Shown: piece after piece, positions 13,053 to 22,939 of the stretch | How the letters are laid out: each line of letters opens with the position of its first letter | How positions within the stretch are numbered: position 1 is the first letter of the stretch | Source of the DNA: Stratiolaelaps scimitus | Taxonomy: Eukaryota > Arthropoda > Arachnida > Mesostigmata > Laelapidae | Assembly: GCA_019614645.1 (NCBI GenBank) | Contig: JABWDB010000015.1 | Location: 558,001-622,000 of the forward strand | Direction of reading: 5' to 3' | Length of the DNA: 64,000 nt | Position numbers and translations under genes: made by a program | Notes under the pieces: generated by a model | Told to the model about the DNA's origin: nothing | The model's input: only the letters and a program-made list of their open reading frames with translations | Database searches by the model: none

Positions 13053-13430
13053 TGCTACGTGACATCCCTCAGTCCTATGTATCGATCCTAGAGAATATCT
13101 TATCCTTATGAATTCGATACACGCCTGTGAATCACGTTGGGATCATCTGAAGATAAAAGCGTGCTTTCATAGGTAATTCGTTTTCTGTGCGTGGCCTTGC
13201 TCAACAGTTCCTCTATTCCTTCTCAGCTTCTCTCTTCGATCTACCGTTTCTCAAATCTCTGGTGAGCTGCGCGATGTTGTTGTCGAATTTTGTAGAATTC
13301 GTTCGAGACTTCAGAGGGTTGTTTATGTCGCGAAGAAACAGCGTGTATTCCAGAAGCTTTGAGTACACGTCGTCAACGGTGACGCATTAAGAGAAGAACC
13401 TGTACCAGTCCGTGCTATCTGGACTCATTC

Positions 13431-13786
13431 TCATCGACTCATAGTCACCCTTCTTGTAGTCATAGAATTGGTGGGAACCTGGACCACTGAGATCTGTTTT
13501 TTCGGCGTATTAGTCAAGGTGATTGCTTTGTGGTCGGTATTTATAGGGCGCTGTAGGACTAGAAAATCTTCGAGAGAGTCGTCATCACAGAGGACAATTT
13601 CAAGGATATTTTCCGAAACGCCGTCGTTACTGTTGATGCAGGATACGCGTATGGGATTGTTAGACAAGAATATATCAATGACAATCAATTCTGATTTATT
13701 ATTTGCGACTGTTACTTGCGAGCACGTGATATCATTCCTGACTAGAATTATGACACCACCATCTCCGTGGTCTCTGTCTCGGCGGA
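13431..13786 (-). pseudogene. LINE 1 ORF2: endonuclease C-terminal part
   Basis: The minus strand stays open from the (AT)13 array to about 13431. The translation begins RRDRDHGDGGVIILVRNDI, the spelling of the apurinic-like endonuclease of CR1/Jockey-type LINEs ('R-x-D-R-x-x-G-G-G-V'). It continues through IDIFLSNNP and later TDHKAITL, corresponding to the family's 'DLFLTN' and 'SDHxPI' strands. The TDH supplies the conserved Asp-His pair. This domain nicks the target DNA before reverse transcription. The N-terminal half, with the first catalytic Asn/Glu, is missing or lies beyond the microsatellite. Codon 1 of any annotated ATG here is irrelevant because the frame is open upstream. Confidence 0.8.
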
Positions 13787-13812
13787 ATATATATATATAT
13801 ATATATATATAT
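13787..13812. repeat. (AT)13 microsatellite
   Basis: Perfect 26-bp array abutting the broken 5' end of LINE 1. A second array of exactly the same length lies 78 bp away. Confidence 0.95.
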
Positions 13813-13890
13813 TGGGGGTTGCTTGCAGAAGACCGTCCGCCGTGGTCCAGCAGACCGAACCGTCAAATGATAACTGTAGCTTCTTATACC

Positions 13891-13916
13891 ATATATATAT
13901 ATATATATATATATAT
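13891..13916. repeat. (AT)13 microsatellite
   Basis: Perfect 26-bp array, the twin of the one at 13787-13812. The 78 bp between them have no recognised identity. Confidence 0.95.
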
Positions 13917-15330
13917 TTGTAATCAAGGTAGGTGAAGAAGCTTGTATACAACGCATACATTTTTATTAAAAACTTCTGCAAATGTTACTAAAACTTTGGT
14001 TTTTTTCTTTCTAATGGCCAAGTTACGAACGACTCAAAAGTAAGTTAAGCCGTAGGAGTCTCAAGTTTATTGGGCCCTCATGTCATTTTTGGCGTACCGC
14101 GTGGTTCTGACGAATGAATGCCGCCGCCGCCGCCGCCGACCGCTCGAGCTGGCAGCAGATGCGCTCCTCTTGCTCGTTCACGTCCGAGGCCGGTGAAACC
14201 GTACCGATGCCGTGGCTGGCTGCCCCTCTCCTAATGCTGAACTACGTACCATCACTGTGCGTATATATTCGAAGTTACAACAAGCCCAAGGGTCGCATCA
14301 ATTCAACGAAAATGCATCTGTCCCTGGGGAGTCAGAACAGACGACCTATTGTTCCGAGGTCACTGGTCTGCTCGGTCCGCTTCGTCCATATCGGAACACA
14401 CAATTTCCAGTCGGTCCCAGCGAGAATCCAGGGACAATCCCAAAGGTCTTGTCCGGGGGGCTTGTTTTCTCAACGAGTTGACTTACGAAAACCTATACTG
14501 GCAGACGGGCGGTAAGAGCGAGTGAAAATACACAACGTGAACACATCGAATGCTTTATAGTGCTGCTTTCAAGTGCAGATGGAACGCGGGCAAATGGAGC
14601 GCTTGCAAAAAAAAACAAACAAAAAAATCAGTTCTATTTTTGTCACAGCCCCTTTCTTCGGGGGAAATTTGAAGGGAATAATTTGTAAAATGTCAAAAAA
14701 ACATCACAGCTTGCCACAAACGAGCTACTGGTGGGCGAGGTGGGGGCTATTTGGGACTAATCGTGTCGAAGTAGAGCGCTGTTTTCGAGTGTAGTTCGAG
14801 GTAGTTTTGAGGTCAGGTGTGCACAGGTGGACGGCTGAAGTTAAATAGAAACGAATGTAAAGCATGTTGTTTTTCCACCTATGACTCGTGCTGGTGTATG
14901 GAACATGTAAATGTTAGGTTGAAAAGACTGTCAAGTAAAAAGCCAGCGCAGAAAATGGTGATTCAGCTTGATTCAACAGAATGATTCAAACAATGCATTC
15001 TGCCTCTTAACACGAGGGTAGGCCGCCACTGCTTCAAGCGGCAAGCAGCTTCCGCAGTTTGAGCTTTGTTAAACCGTATTAATCCGACCTTCTCGTTGAT
15101 TCTCCTTTGATGGTAGCAGAGCAGCGACACTTCAATTCAATAGCAATATAGTGAAGCAATATGCCCGAAAATATGCAATATATATATATAGTTTAATACG
15201 ATATATCATGTATAATATCTCTGATAATATTTTTGTTAGACCGAAGTAGTTCCCTTGCTCAGTTGAGTACCATTCGTGCCAAAGCGGGAGTGTTCACTGT
15301 TACGATTATTTCGAATTGAACATTTTGCGG
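13917..15330. other. Unassigned sequence
   Basis: Contains (CCG)6 at 14121-14138 and (TA)n at about 15178-15190. The plus-strand ORF at about 14.1-14.5 kb starts in the CCG tract and has no recognisable domain. Confidence 0.45.
14121..14138. repeat. (CCG)6 trinucleotide repeat
   Basis: Perfect 18-bp run. In one frame it would code for alanines, but no gene context supports translation. Confidence 0.9.
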
Positions 15331-15334
15331 AAAT

Positions 15335-15589
15335 TCATATCGTGCAGGTCATACGCCTATGCCGGCGCACATACGACCCCGTAGACGGTTCTTGAGCGAA
15401 GGTATCATATTTGCTGACTCCCCCATTACAGAAAAGTGCGTTCCTAATTAGTTTACCGCTAACACTTTCCCAATATCTTTCACACTTCGCGCGTCCCGTA
15501 AGCTTGACGCATTGCGACGTCATCCGTCTACGAAATCGACTCATTGCTCTCCAGTATAACAATTCATATTGAAATGAGTTGCGTGTCAA
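15335..15589 (-). pseudogene. Possible LINE ORF2 linker fragment
   Basis: Minus-strand ORF of 84 codons with basic and aromatic spacing (FRRRMTSQCVKLTGRAKCERYW, given as two pieces: FRRRMTSQCVK and LTGRAKCERYW). It resembles the region between endonuclease and RT in Jockey/CR1-type LINEs, where 'RRxxN ... AKxxYY' patterns occur. The resemblance is weak, and no RT follows at lower coordinates where it should. It may equally be chance. Confidence 0.2.
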
Positions 15590-15960
15590 CTACCGGGAAC
15601 AGCAGCACAGCATCACGTACAATGTCAGCTTTGACCTGATTATTGACATGACAACTCGACACGCAGCCATACGCTCACCGGGTGGCCATTACGTAGCGAT
15701 TGCACACAATGCACGCCTGCAGAACGAAACCTCCAAAGTAGCGAGCTTGAATTTGCTGCTAATAGAGAGAGAGAGCGAGAGAGAGGAGGGAGAGATGGAC
15801 ACGCAACAGATTACCATCGTCCGCTCGGCTGCCAGCCGAGTATTAGTGTACACTACCGAGACTTGACCGGACAGACTGCAAGGACAAGCAGTTGGAGCTG
15901 GTCGGGGGGGGGGTTGATGAGAACCGGCCACACTCGCGATGGGAGGGCATGCAGGGGGTG
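15590..15960. other. Unassigned sequence with (GA)n and a G-run
   Basis: Purine tract at about 15764-15796 and a run of ten G at 15904-15913. No gene recognised. Confidence 0.5.
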
Positions 15961-15967
15961 CGCAGCC

Positions 15968-16150
15968 TCAGGGGTTGCGATCTAAAGTCAAGAGATCATT
16001 AGCAAAAATAATGAAGAGTAATGGACATCGCTGGCCGCCGCTTTCTGACCGGTCGCTGTGGTGGACCCAGCACTGTCGTCTGTAGCAGTCATCACTAGAC
16101 ATCCGGAGGGAGCGACCAGAGGGAGGTAAAGGAACACGTCGAGCAGGCAT
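15968..16150 (-). pseudogene. Possible short reverse-transcriptase fragment
   Basis: The minus-strand translation contains QRCPLLFIIFANDLLTL, which resembles the RT block 'QGCPLSPLLFxIFxNDLL' around motif B/C. The SP of the usual 'LSPLLF' is missing and the flanking residues do not match well. No YADD follows. The segment is about 60 codons and would be a small, badly damaged LINE relic if real. Confidence 0.3.
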
Positions 16151-16199
16151 CGAATAGATGTACTCGTAATGCGCGTAACGTTGTAAAACATACCCATGT

Positions 16200-18057
16200 A
16201 CGACGTCCCCGCCTTGGGGACGGGCCGGCGGGGACGGTCTTCAGATACGACGGCACCGAATGAGAGAAATGAAAGCGAGGAGAAGATGGGAGAGTGGGAT
16301 GAGAGCGAAGTAGCTAGGCCACGGATCGCGGGACCCGCCCAAGACAGCTAGAGAGGAGAGCTATTATCCCCTGGTATATTCCCCCGGAAGGCAAGACGCA
16401 TACAACTTCGACCTCATGACATGGAGAGAAAGAGACAGAGAGAGAGAGAGGAAGAGCGCTCGAGGAGTACATCCCAGTGTAATAGTGAACGTATTTACGT
16501 ATGCCACCCTCTATCTATGAAAATCTGTAGATGTAGAAGTAAAGGTCACGGTACCACTGAATCCTTACCGCCGGCGGCCGGCCGCACGCTGGTGCATTGT
16601 AGGACCTGCTACCATTGTTAGTTGGGAGTGTGCCGTGAACGACCTGTCGCTTGGTGCATGAATGTTGATGTACACGCGATTGTATTACGCCTTTCCGTGT
16701 GACTCCGCGTACTTTGCGTCTGAATTCAGTTATTTAGTTGAATTTCGATAAGGTTAGTGCGATACGACGAAAGAGCTGCCTCTACCATTGCAAAAATGCT
16801 ATTTGAGTTTACGACGGTTCTTGTTACTTCGACGTCCCATGTCCAAGAAGGATGTCTCCTTGCATCCTTACGGGCATCTCAATTTACGCAGTAATCTATC
16901 ATCAAGTTGATCCGACAATTTCAGCTTCTTGATCGTCCGTCGCCCCACAAAAATTCTTCGAGCAGTCGTCTGGTTCATTTCCGGCACTAATCTAATTATC
17001 AAAAATAGGAGGACCCTTAATTATGGGGTCAGCGAACGAGGATGAAAGGCTGGATGTTCCTTCCCTTGAACAGTATACGACTTCAAGTTTTTGTCGTCCG
17101 CCTACAGTTTAAAATATGCGCGTTGCGTTCATTATAGATCTTTCATTATAGTTTGATAAATTAATGGCAAAACATTTACATATTCAACTCCTTAAAAATA
17201 CGCTGTTGCGCCACCGGTTGACCCCACCGTCTCGCCTTCATTAATGTCTGTTGCTATCATACGTACTCTCGACGACTCCGAGCGGAAGCTGAAGAGGAAA
17301 TGCAACCTAAATGAAAGTGTCGAAGATTGCCCCGGGGCTGGATTTAGGAACGCTCATACAAAAGCAAGAAAATGTAATCCACCAAAGCCAATCTGAGCTC
17401 ATGCAGTACCGCCGCACGCGTTTCCAGAATGAGAGCCATCTTGATCATGAAGTCGTAAGGAGTGGAGAGTCGCAAAGGGGGCCGTTCCCTACACGAACGT
17501 CGATGCAATTGACAGTATCCTTGTCACTTTGTCCTGTATCCTTGTCACTATGGCCACGTGCCGAGCCCTTTTCAAAAGTCCTGAGCAATAAAGGTTAGTC
17601 CGTTCACTATCATTCGGCCGATTAAGGAGAAGTTTCGTTCTCGCGTACTTTCTTTTATCTCATTAAAATGTAATGCAACCGCTGCTGTGTGTAGCCACTT
17701 CTAGGCAGATGATGATGACCGATATCTCGTTTTTCATTTCACGTTTTTTGTAGGGGTCATGGTCCGTTTTACGGGACGGCATCGGTGTGTAGCGACGCTG
17801 CCTGTCTCCTCCGCCACAGCCCGAGACACGAGCAGTCTATTAAATCCGGGATGTTTCAAGTAATCCTATACCGATTGTACTACATATGCCTTCTATTTAT
17901 CAATTATGATTATCACTATTTAAAATTAATATATAGTAAGAATCATCTGTTATTAAAAAATGCATACTAGTATTTTTCATAAAATAATCTTTTGTCATCA
18001 CTATGCCTTTGGCGCGACGATAGAACGGTTTCAAATTCAGGTAGATATAGGAACGAC
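16200..18057. other. Unassigned sequence
   Basis: Has a (GA)n tract at about 16434-16453. The remainder, including the plus-strand ORF at about 17.3-17.6 kb, shows no recognised domain. It is A+T-rich near 17.85-18.0 kb. Confidence 0.45.
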
Positions 18058-18070
18058 AAGTGGTGTAATG

Positions 18071-18117
18071 TACCATGGACGTTAAATGTTGACTGTGGGT
18101 CAGCCCGGAAAATTTAT
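18071..18117 (+). mobile_element. Very short 5'-truncated SINE B tail with target-site duplication
   Basis: These 47 bp contain the SINE B 3'-terminal sequence (ggacgttaaatgtt...ggtcagcccggaaaat). They are flanked by aagtggtgtaatg (18058-18070) and aagtagtgtaatg (18118-18130), a 13-bp direct repeat with one mismatch. A truncated tail inside a direct repeat is the expected product of target-primed reverse transcription that stopped early. Confidence 0.7.
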
Positions 18118-18130
18118 AAGTAGTGTAATG

Positions 18131-18300
18131 GTATTCCCGTTAGCCAAGCATATAGCTACGCGAGTAGCGAACTGACGGATCTGTCGACTCAATCGTGCTT
18201 AGAGGGTCCGCGCGAACTTGGTCGACGACGACGACGGTAGAGATCAGTCAAATCAACACAAAAGTCTACAAAGCTACCCGCTTTCCTACTGCCATCCGCC
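18131..18300. other. Unassigned spacer
   Basis: Nothing recognised apart from a short (GAC)n-like run near 18222-18235. Confidence 0.4.
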
Positions 18301-19620
18301 GTGAATGAGCACGGCGAACCGGGACGCTGGTACGCTTCGAAGACCACCCTGCCACTTCGTCGATAACGACGCTCTTTGCTCGTTTCCAGGCTCAACGGCC
18401 GCGATCAGACGACACGAGATACGTAGATCGGATAGAGGAGGAAAAGATTGGGAAAGCGCGGGCATACAAGCCTTGTATTTGCCAACTTGGTTTTTGCCTC
18501 TGTTTTGCTTTTTGAACGATGTAGCTAGCGAGAAGATGTCCGACAGTAACGACAACATACAGCAGACATTTGGCTGACCAGCAAGAGAAAGGCGGCCCCG
18601 TTGACCCCCCGTTTTGGGAAAGGGGTGCTCTCCGTCAGTTCGGTCGTGAAGGGGTCGAGTGGAAAACCTCGTTATGTTCCGTCGTTCCGCGCCCCTGCAG
18701 CCGAAAACTCCCACCTCCTCACCCCCGACTGCGCGCCCCTCGTTTAGTGGCTCTTGCTCCGGCTCGTTCGCCGTCTGTAATGCCCCCCCACCACCGCGAA
18801 ATTTTTCGGGGCTTCTCCGGGGGTCCTCACGCCATTTTATTTCCTCGATTTGCCTGGCCCCGGCCGACGGCCGGCGGTCTGCAAGGCTCTATCTCTCTTC
18901 CCCCCCCTTCCCTCAAAACCGCTGCCGCTGGAGCGGCAACGGAGGTACCAGCTATTGCCCCCCCCGTACCCCACCCCCATTTGCACCGTGTCCCCCTCCC
19001 CCCCTACGCTGCACTTGTGGACTCAGTACTTTAAGTTTTTATCTCCTTGGTACTTTACGCGCAGCCTCTGCTTCATCGACGTCGGGAGGAGGCGGAGGCT
19101 TCGTGTGCTGTGTGCGTCTCGCCTCCAACTTCCCCTATAGGCCTTCGCCCTGCCCACCGATAATCGCCAAATAGATTTATGAAGATGATTTCTTCGCGGA
19201 TATGTGCGCGATGGCTGGCACCGGCGTGAGCGCTGGTGAGGCAGGCAGCAGAGCACAACGGCAAGACTGGCCATGCCGAGAAGCGCCGTGGAACGCGCGC
19301 AGGAGTGTTCTCAGACGGGCAAGGAAAGGCAGGGAAATTGGGGACGGCGATGTCGAGACGGTATGTCCTGTTAAAGGATCTCTTGCGGGAATGAGAGGTG
19401 ATCCAGGCCTTTATTTTTACAGCTACGTTCTGACATTGGCAGCCTCGCGGATACCTCCTCCGTCGTGCTGCGACGCCCGCACATTCGTGTTCAGGTCGAT
19501 CGCCACGATCATATCGGTGCGGCCAGCCGACAGTTCTCCCGCCGGCCGACAGGTCTACGTATAGGCACTGCGCAAAAGCTGCTTAAGTATAAAAAGACGA
19601 GGTCATTTTCCACAGGGTTA
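18300..19620. other. G+C-rich block 3
   Basis: C-rich on the plus strand from about 18.6 to 19.1 kb, with several C homopolymer runs (for example near 18900 and 18959). Overlapping ORFs in several frames translate to Pro/Ser/Arg-rich sequence without domains. No splice-bounded exon stands out. Confidence 0.5.
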
Positions 19621-19716
19621 TAGGCCGTGATCAATTCAAGGGGTGCGGGGGCACCTTGTCGTCAACGTTGTAGTGCTTTATATATGCGACTCAGCTGCGA
19701 CGCTTCCTTCCAAACA

Positions 19717-19835
19717 ACAATAACTTCATTGATAATATGCAAGTACAAGGCAACCTGGATTCGTATATGACCTGTGGAATTCGAACCGGGGACGCTACGA
19801 TGCCAAGTTAACTGCGTTGCCTCGATGTCATCCAG
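19717..19835 (-). mobile_element. SINE family A-like copy, diverged
   Basis: The minus strand has a B box (GGTTCGAATTCC, forward about 19778-19789), then CATATACGAA..., a 'TACTTGCATAT' stretch and 'TCAATGAAGTTATT', in the same order and spacing as family A. Sequence identity to the other copies is low by eye, so it is an old copy or a sister subfamily. Confidence 0.5.
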
Positions 19836-20040
19836 AAGGAAAAGGCAGTATATTAGTATTATTCTGCGAATATATGTTTTAAACTATGCTGTATAATTGT
19901 GCGTGTGAAAGTCGCGAACAATGACTCTAAACATCAAACAAAACCAATGCGTAGAAAAACAGATGGACCAGTAATCAGTGGCTAGATGCCCTCAGCGAAT
20001 GGGTTGGATTGTACTTTTTATATATGAGAGAATATTCAAA
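19836..20040. other. Unassigned A+T-rich spacer
   Basis: No feature recognised. Confidence 0.4.
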
Positions 20041-20256
20041 CAAAGATCAAAATTAGTAGATATGTATTGAACATTAATTTAGATATTTATGGAAAACTAA
20101 GTTAGATATTTATTGGAAATTAATTTAGACATTTATTGAACATTAACTTCGATATTTAGTGAATATTTTATTTACATATTTGTTCAAGGTTGATTTAGAT
20201 ATTTACTGAACATTCATTTAGATATGCAGTGAAAATTCATTTATCTAGATATATTC
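20041..20256. repeat. Degenerate A+T-rich tandem repeat, unit about 25-27 bp
   Basis: Repeated occurrences of 'gaacattaatttagatattta'-like units: tagatattt or tacatattt followed by tattgaacatt. There are about seven to eight diverged units. It looks like an old minisatellite. Confidence 0.7.
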
Positions 20257-20519
20257 ATCAGCGATTTTTTTTGGAACTTTACATAGGAATCTATTGGAGA
20301 GTTAGCGTTCTCAATCCATATGATAATGTTTGACTTACCTAACCAAGGGGCTAATGATTCAGCCAATATGCTTCGCTGAGCGATTTAAGTAAAACTTAAA
20401 ATCGACCAAGTCACTGACAAAGTAGTGGTAAATGTTTTGATTAACTCACGGCTGTGCGTTCTATAGTCTCGCTCTCTATTGCTGATCATCAAGTGACTTC
20501 TTCTCGCCACGGCGACAGC

Positions 20520-20700
20520 GGCTGGAAATCACTATTAAAAAATTGTTTTCGAGCTGACCCTCAGCTGTTCCCCCATCTCACAGGCCTCAGCTCTTAACCC
20601 TTTTAGGAAAGGCTGGAAATCACTATTAAAAAAATTGTTTTTCGAGCTGACCCTCAGCTGTTCCCCTTTGAGACAGGCCTCAGCTCTTAACCTCTTAGGT
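20520..20700. repeat. 91-bp tandem duplication (two units)
   Basis: Units at 20520-20610 and 20611-20700 both run ggctggaaatcactatta, an A-run, ttcgagctgaccctcagctg, then caggcctcagctcttaacc. They differ at few positions by eye. Each unit contains the short inverted repeat AGCTGA-CCC-TCAGCT. The overlapping minus-strand ORF reads the same peptide twice as a consequence. Confidence 0.9.
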
Positions 20701-20849
20701 ATTACTATGAGGACCTGTCGGGGCCACCTTTGCCCGGGGGAATCACTATTAGGCCGAATGTTGACCAAGATATTATTCACACTCGTGCTATCCAAGCTGG
20801 ATTTATCTGAAAACTCACGGACCTTCAAATCATTTGATGGCCTGGCTTA

Positions 20850-22520
20850 TTCGAGTGCGTTCGAGCTGACGCGTGGATCGAGGGTAGACGCCGTAGGGAC
20901 GCATGCGTCGGAATGGCGCTACCTGCAAGAACAGCCACCTTTGTCGAACCGCGAACCGCGCAGTCAGGTTGGATCAGGGAGAAAAAGGTGGTTCGTCCCT
21001 CATTTGCTCATTCGAGGAGGCTTGAGAAGTCTCGCTGCTACGTTTGGGAAAGCATCGCAAGCCTTACACGGCCTTGGTGGTGAGGGTGGTCTTAGACGCC
21101 GACACAGGACGATATTCGCGACACGTTCCGTACGAAGCCCATATCTCCTTTTCTGCGCAGTGGGAAGCGGCTTCGCATAGCAGTCGCTTACCCTTGTAGA
21201 TTCCTGGCAGTGTCGGGAATCAGGCAGCGAGCGGCAGTTTTTCCTGTACCCTGCTTGCTTGCTCGCTCTTCCAGCCTTCATTCGGCCAGGCCAGTAACCA
21301 CAACAGCCTCACCCACCAACGCGCCACCAACCTCGTGGCACATACGGCAGCTGTCTGTGCCTGCACGAGGGCCTCCCACGGCGTCCTGCTTTGCGCGCCT
21401 GACGTGCACCCGGATCAGCAGTAGCAGCGGACGCATTCACCCAATCGCTCGTTCGCGCGCACGCACAAAGTGACACCCACCGACACTCATACGACCACCC
21501 AACCTAGGCTTGATGACTGCAGAACATCGAGAAGGCTCAAGCCTCTCAGTGACTCGCTCGTGTTTTCCTCCCCCGTTGTGGTTCTTGGTCTGCCTCAGCC
21601 CGGCCATGCGGCGTGCTCAACTCAGCCCAGTTTCAGCCCAGCATCTCAGTTACCTAGGACGTGACGGATTCCGCTGTTTTTATCTGTGCCGTCTGGCCAG
21701 GCCCATTCCTCGCTCTGCCGGGCGTTCTCACTTCCCACACGATGTAGCCCCATCGTGAGCGTTGGGGGGGGGGGGGGGGCGCGAACGATGAACGGGTCAC
21801 ACCGCACCATGAGAAGTGGCGACAGCCCCCTGCCGCGTAGTAGAGGCTGCAGTGGTTGCACAGCGGCAGCCGCCGGCTGCACTCGTGCCAACGGCGAGCC
21901 GAAGACGGCTGATCTCCTTTTGATGCGCGAGGACGAGCTCAAGGAGGGGCCCTGTGGCCTAACCCCCATTGCCCCTTGCAGTAATAGCGAGGGGGAAATA
22001 TAACAGTATGGGAGTAGTTCGGAGACCTAACGGATGGATAGAGGGCCCACCGTTGCCGGGTACATCGTGGGTAGCTGTACATCGTCGGCGCGCACGAAAT
22101 ATTGTGCGCAACTGTAAAGGGATTCAGCAAGGGCAGGGAGCGGACAAGTGGCGGTGATCACCGAAGAGCCGGGGGAAAGCGAGGGTCCCCGAGGATGGAC
22201 CCGAACGACCCTTTTATATGGCAGTGTAACGGGATATTAAGGCAGAAGAGAGGAATCGGAGATGCGAAACAGACAGTGTCGAGAAATAGGTGGTCGTGCG
22301 GCTTCTGCTGCTGATGCTGTCGCCGCAGCGGAAACGTGGCTCTCGCAGGCGGAGGACAGCGACCAGGAACTTGGTGAGTCTCGCTCGGTAACTGGGCAAA
22401 TAAGAACCAAGATGACGATCAGAGGCCTGCAGGCACCACTAGCGCGCAAACGTGAAGGAATTCCTTCGAAGAGAAGGCCCTTACAAGTGGCGGTAGCAGT
22501 AGCTGTATTGGCCGCATTGT
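20850..22520. other. G+C-rich block 4
   Basis: CpG-rich, with a 16-base G homopolymer at 21764-21779. ORFs in several frames lack domains. A donor-like ggtgagtct occurs at about 22372-22380, preceded by a plausible but unidentifiable coding stretch. I cannot assemble an exon with confidence. Confidence 0.45.
21764..21779. repeat. G16 homopolymer
   Basis: Sixteen consecutive G. The length should be treated with caution because homopolymers are error-prone in assembly. Confidence 0.85.
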
Positions 22521-22542
22521 TCCACGGACTCCATCATCAGAA

Positions 22543-22560
22543 ACACACACACACACACAC
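22543..22560. repeat. (AC)9 microsatellite
   Basis: Perfect 18-bp dinucleotide run. Confidence 0.95.
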
Positions 22561-22882
22561 AACATACATACTTGCTCCTCAAAGCGTATATGAACCAAAC
22601 CTTTAACTCACCTCGCTAAGTCAGGCTGACGAGGCTGACTTAGAAGGGGCCGACCCTCTCGATCCCCTGCGACCCCTGTTTCCCTACCTCTTCCCGGACA
22701 CGACTGCTAGGCAACCCGGCTCGAGACGAAATCAGCGGTGGCAGCGTTCGTATCGGCATAAGGTTCAGCTCGATATCGGATCCCTGCTGCCGACAGATCA
22801 CGGATGGTCCCGAGCTCAGAGGACTCAGGAGTGATACAGACAAGATACAGAAGGACAGGCTAAACTGAGAAATCTCGAGCGA

Positions 22883-22936
22883 GGGAGAGAGAGAGAGAGA
22901 GAGAGAGATAGATAGATAGATAGATAGATAGATATA
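22883..22936. repeat. Compound (GA)n-(GATA)n microsatellite
   Basis: A (GA)n run to about 22906 passes directly into about seven GATA units and then gatatata. The minus-strand ORFs reading SLSLSLS and YLSIYLSI are shadows of it. Confidence 0.95.
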
Positions 22937-22939
22937 TAG

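Larger units (their letters stand above)
11540..13786 (-). mobile_element. Decayed CR1/L2/Jockey-like non-LTR retrotransposon (LINE 1)
   Basis: Minus-strand remnant of about 2.2 kb. In 5'-to-3' element order it shows an endonuclease C-terminal half (13786-13431), a degraded linker, the reverse transcriptase N-terminal and palm regions (about 13052-12093), degraded thumb sequence, and a 3' tail with AATAAA (forward tttatt at 11562-11567) followed by a TATTGT-type end. The 5' end stops at an (AT)13 array at 13787-13812, so the copy is 5'-truncated or interrupted there. A single in-frame TAG, at least one frameshift and apparent internal loss make it non-functional. The clade call rests on the endonuclease and RT motif spelling. 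Jockey versus CR1/L2 cannot be settled by eye. Confidence 0.88.

Noticed and set aside
22262..22606. 114-codon plus-strand ORF with an internal donor-like ggtgagtct
   Set aside because: No matching acceptor with a defensible frame, alanine-rich low complexity, and the end runs into the (AC)n array.
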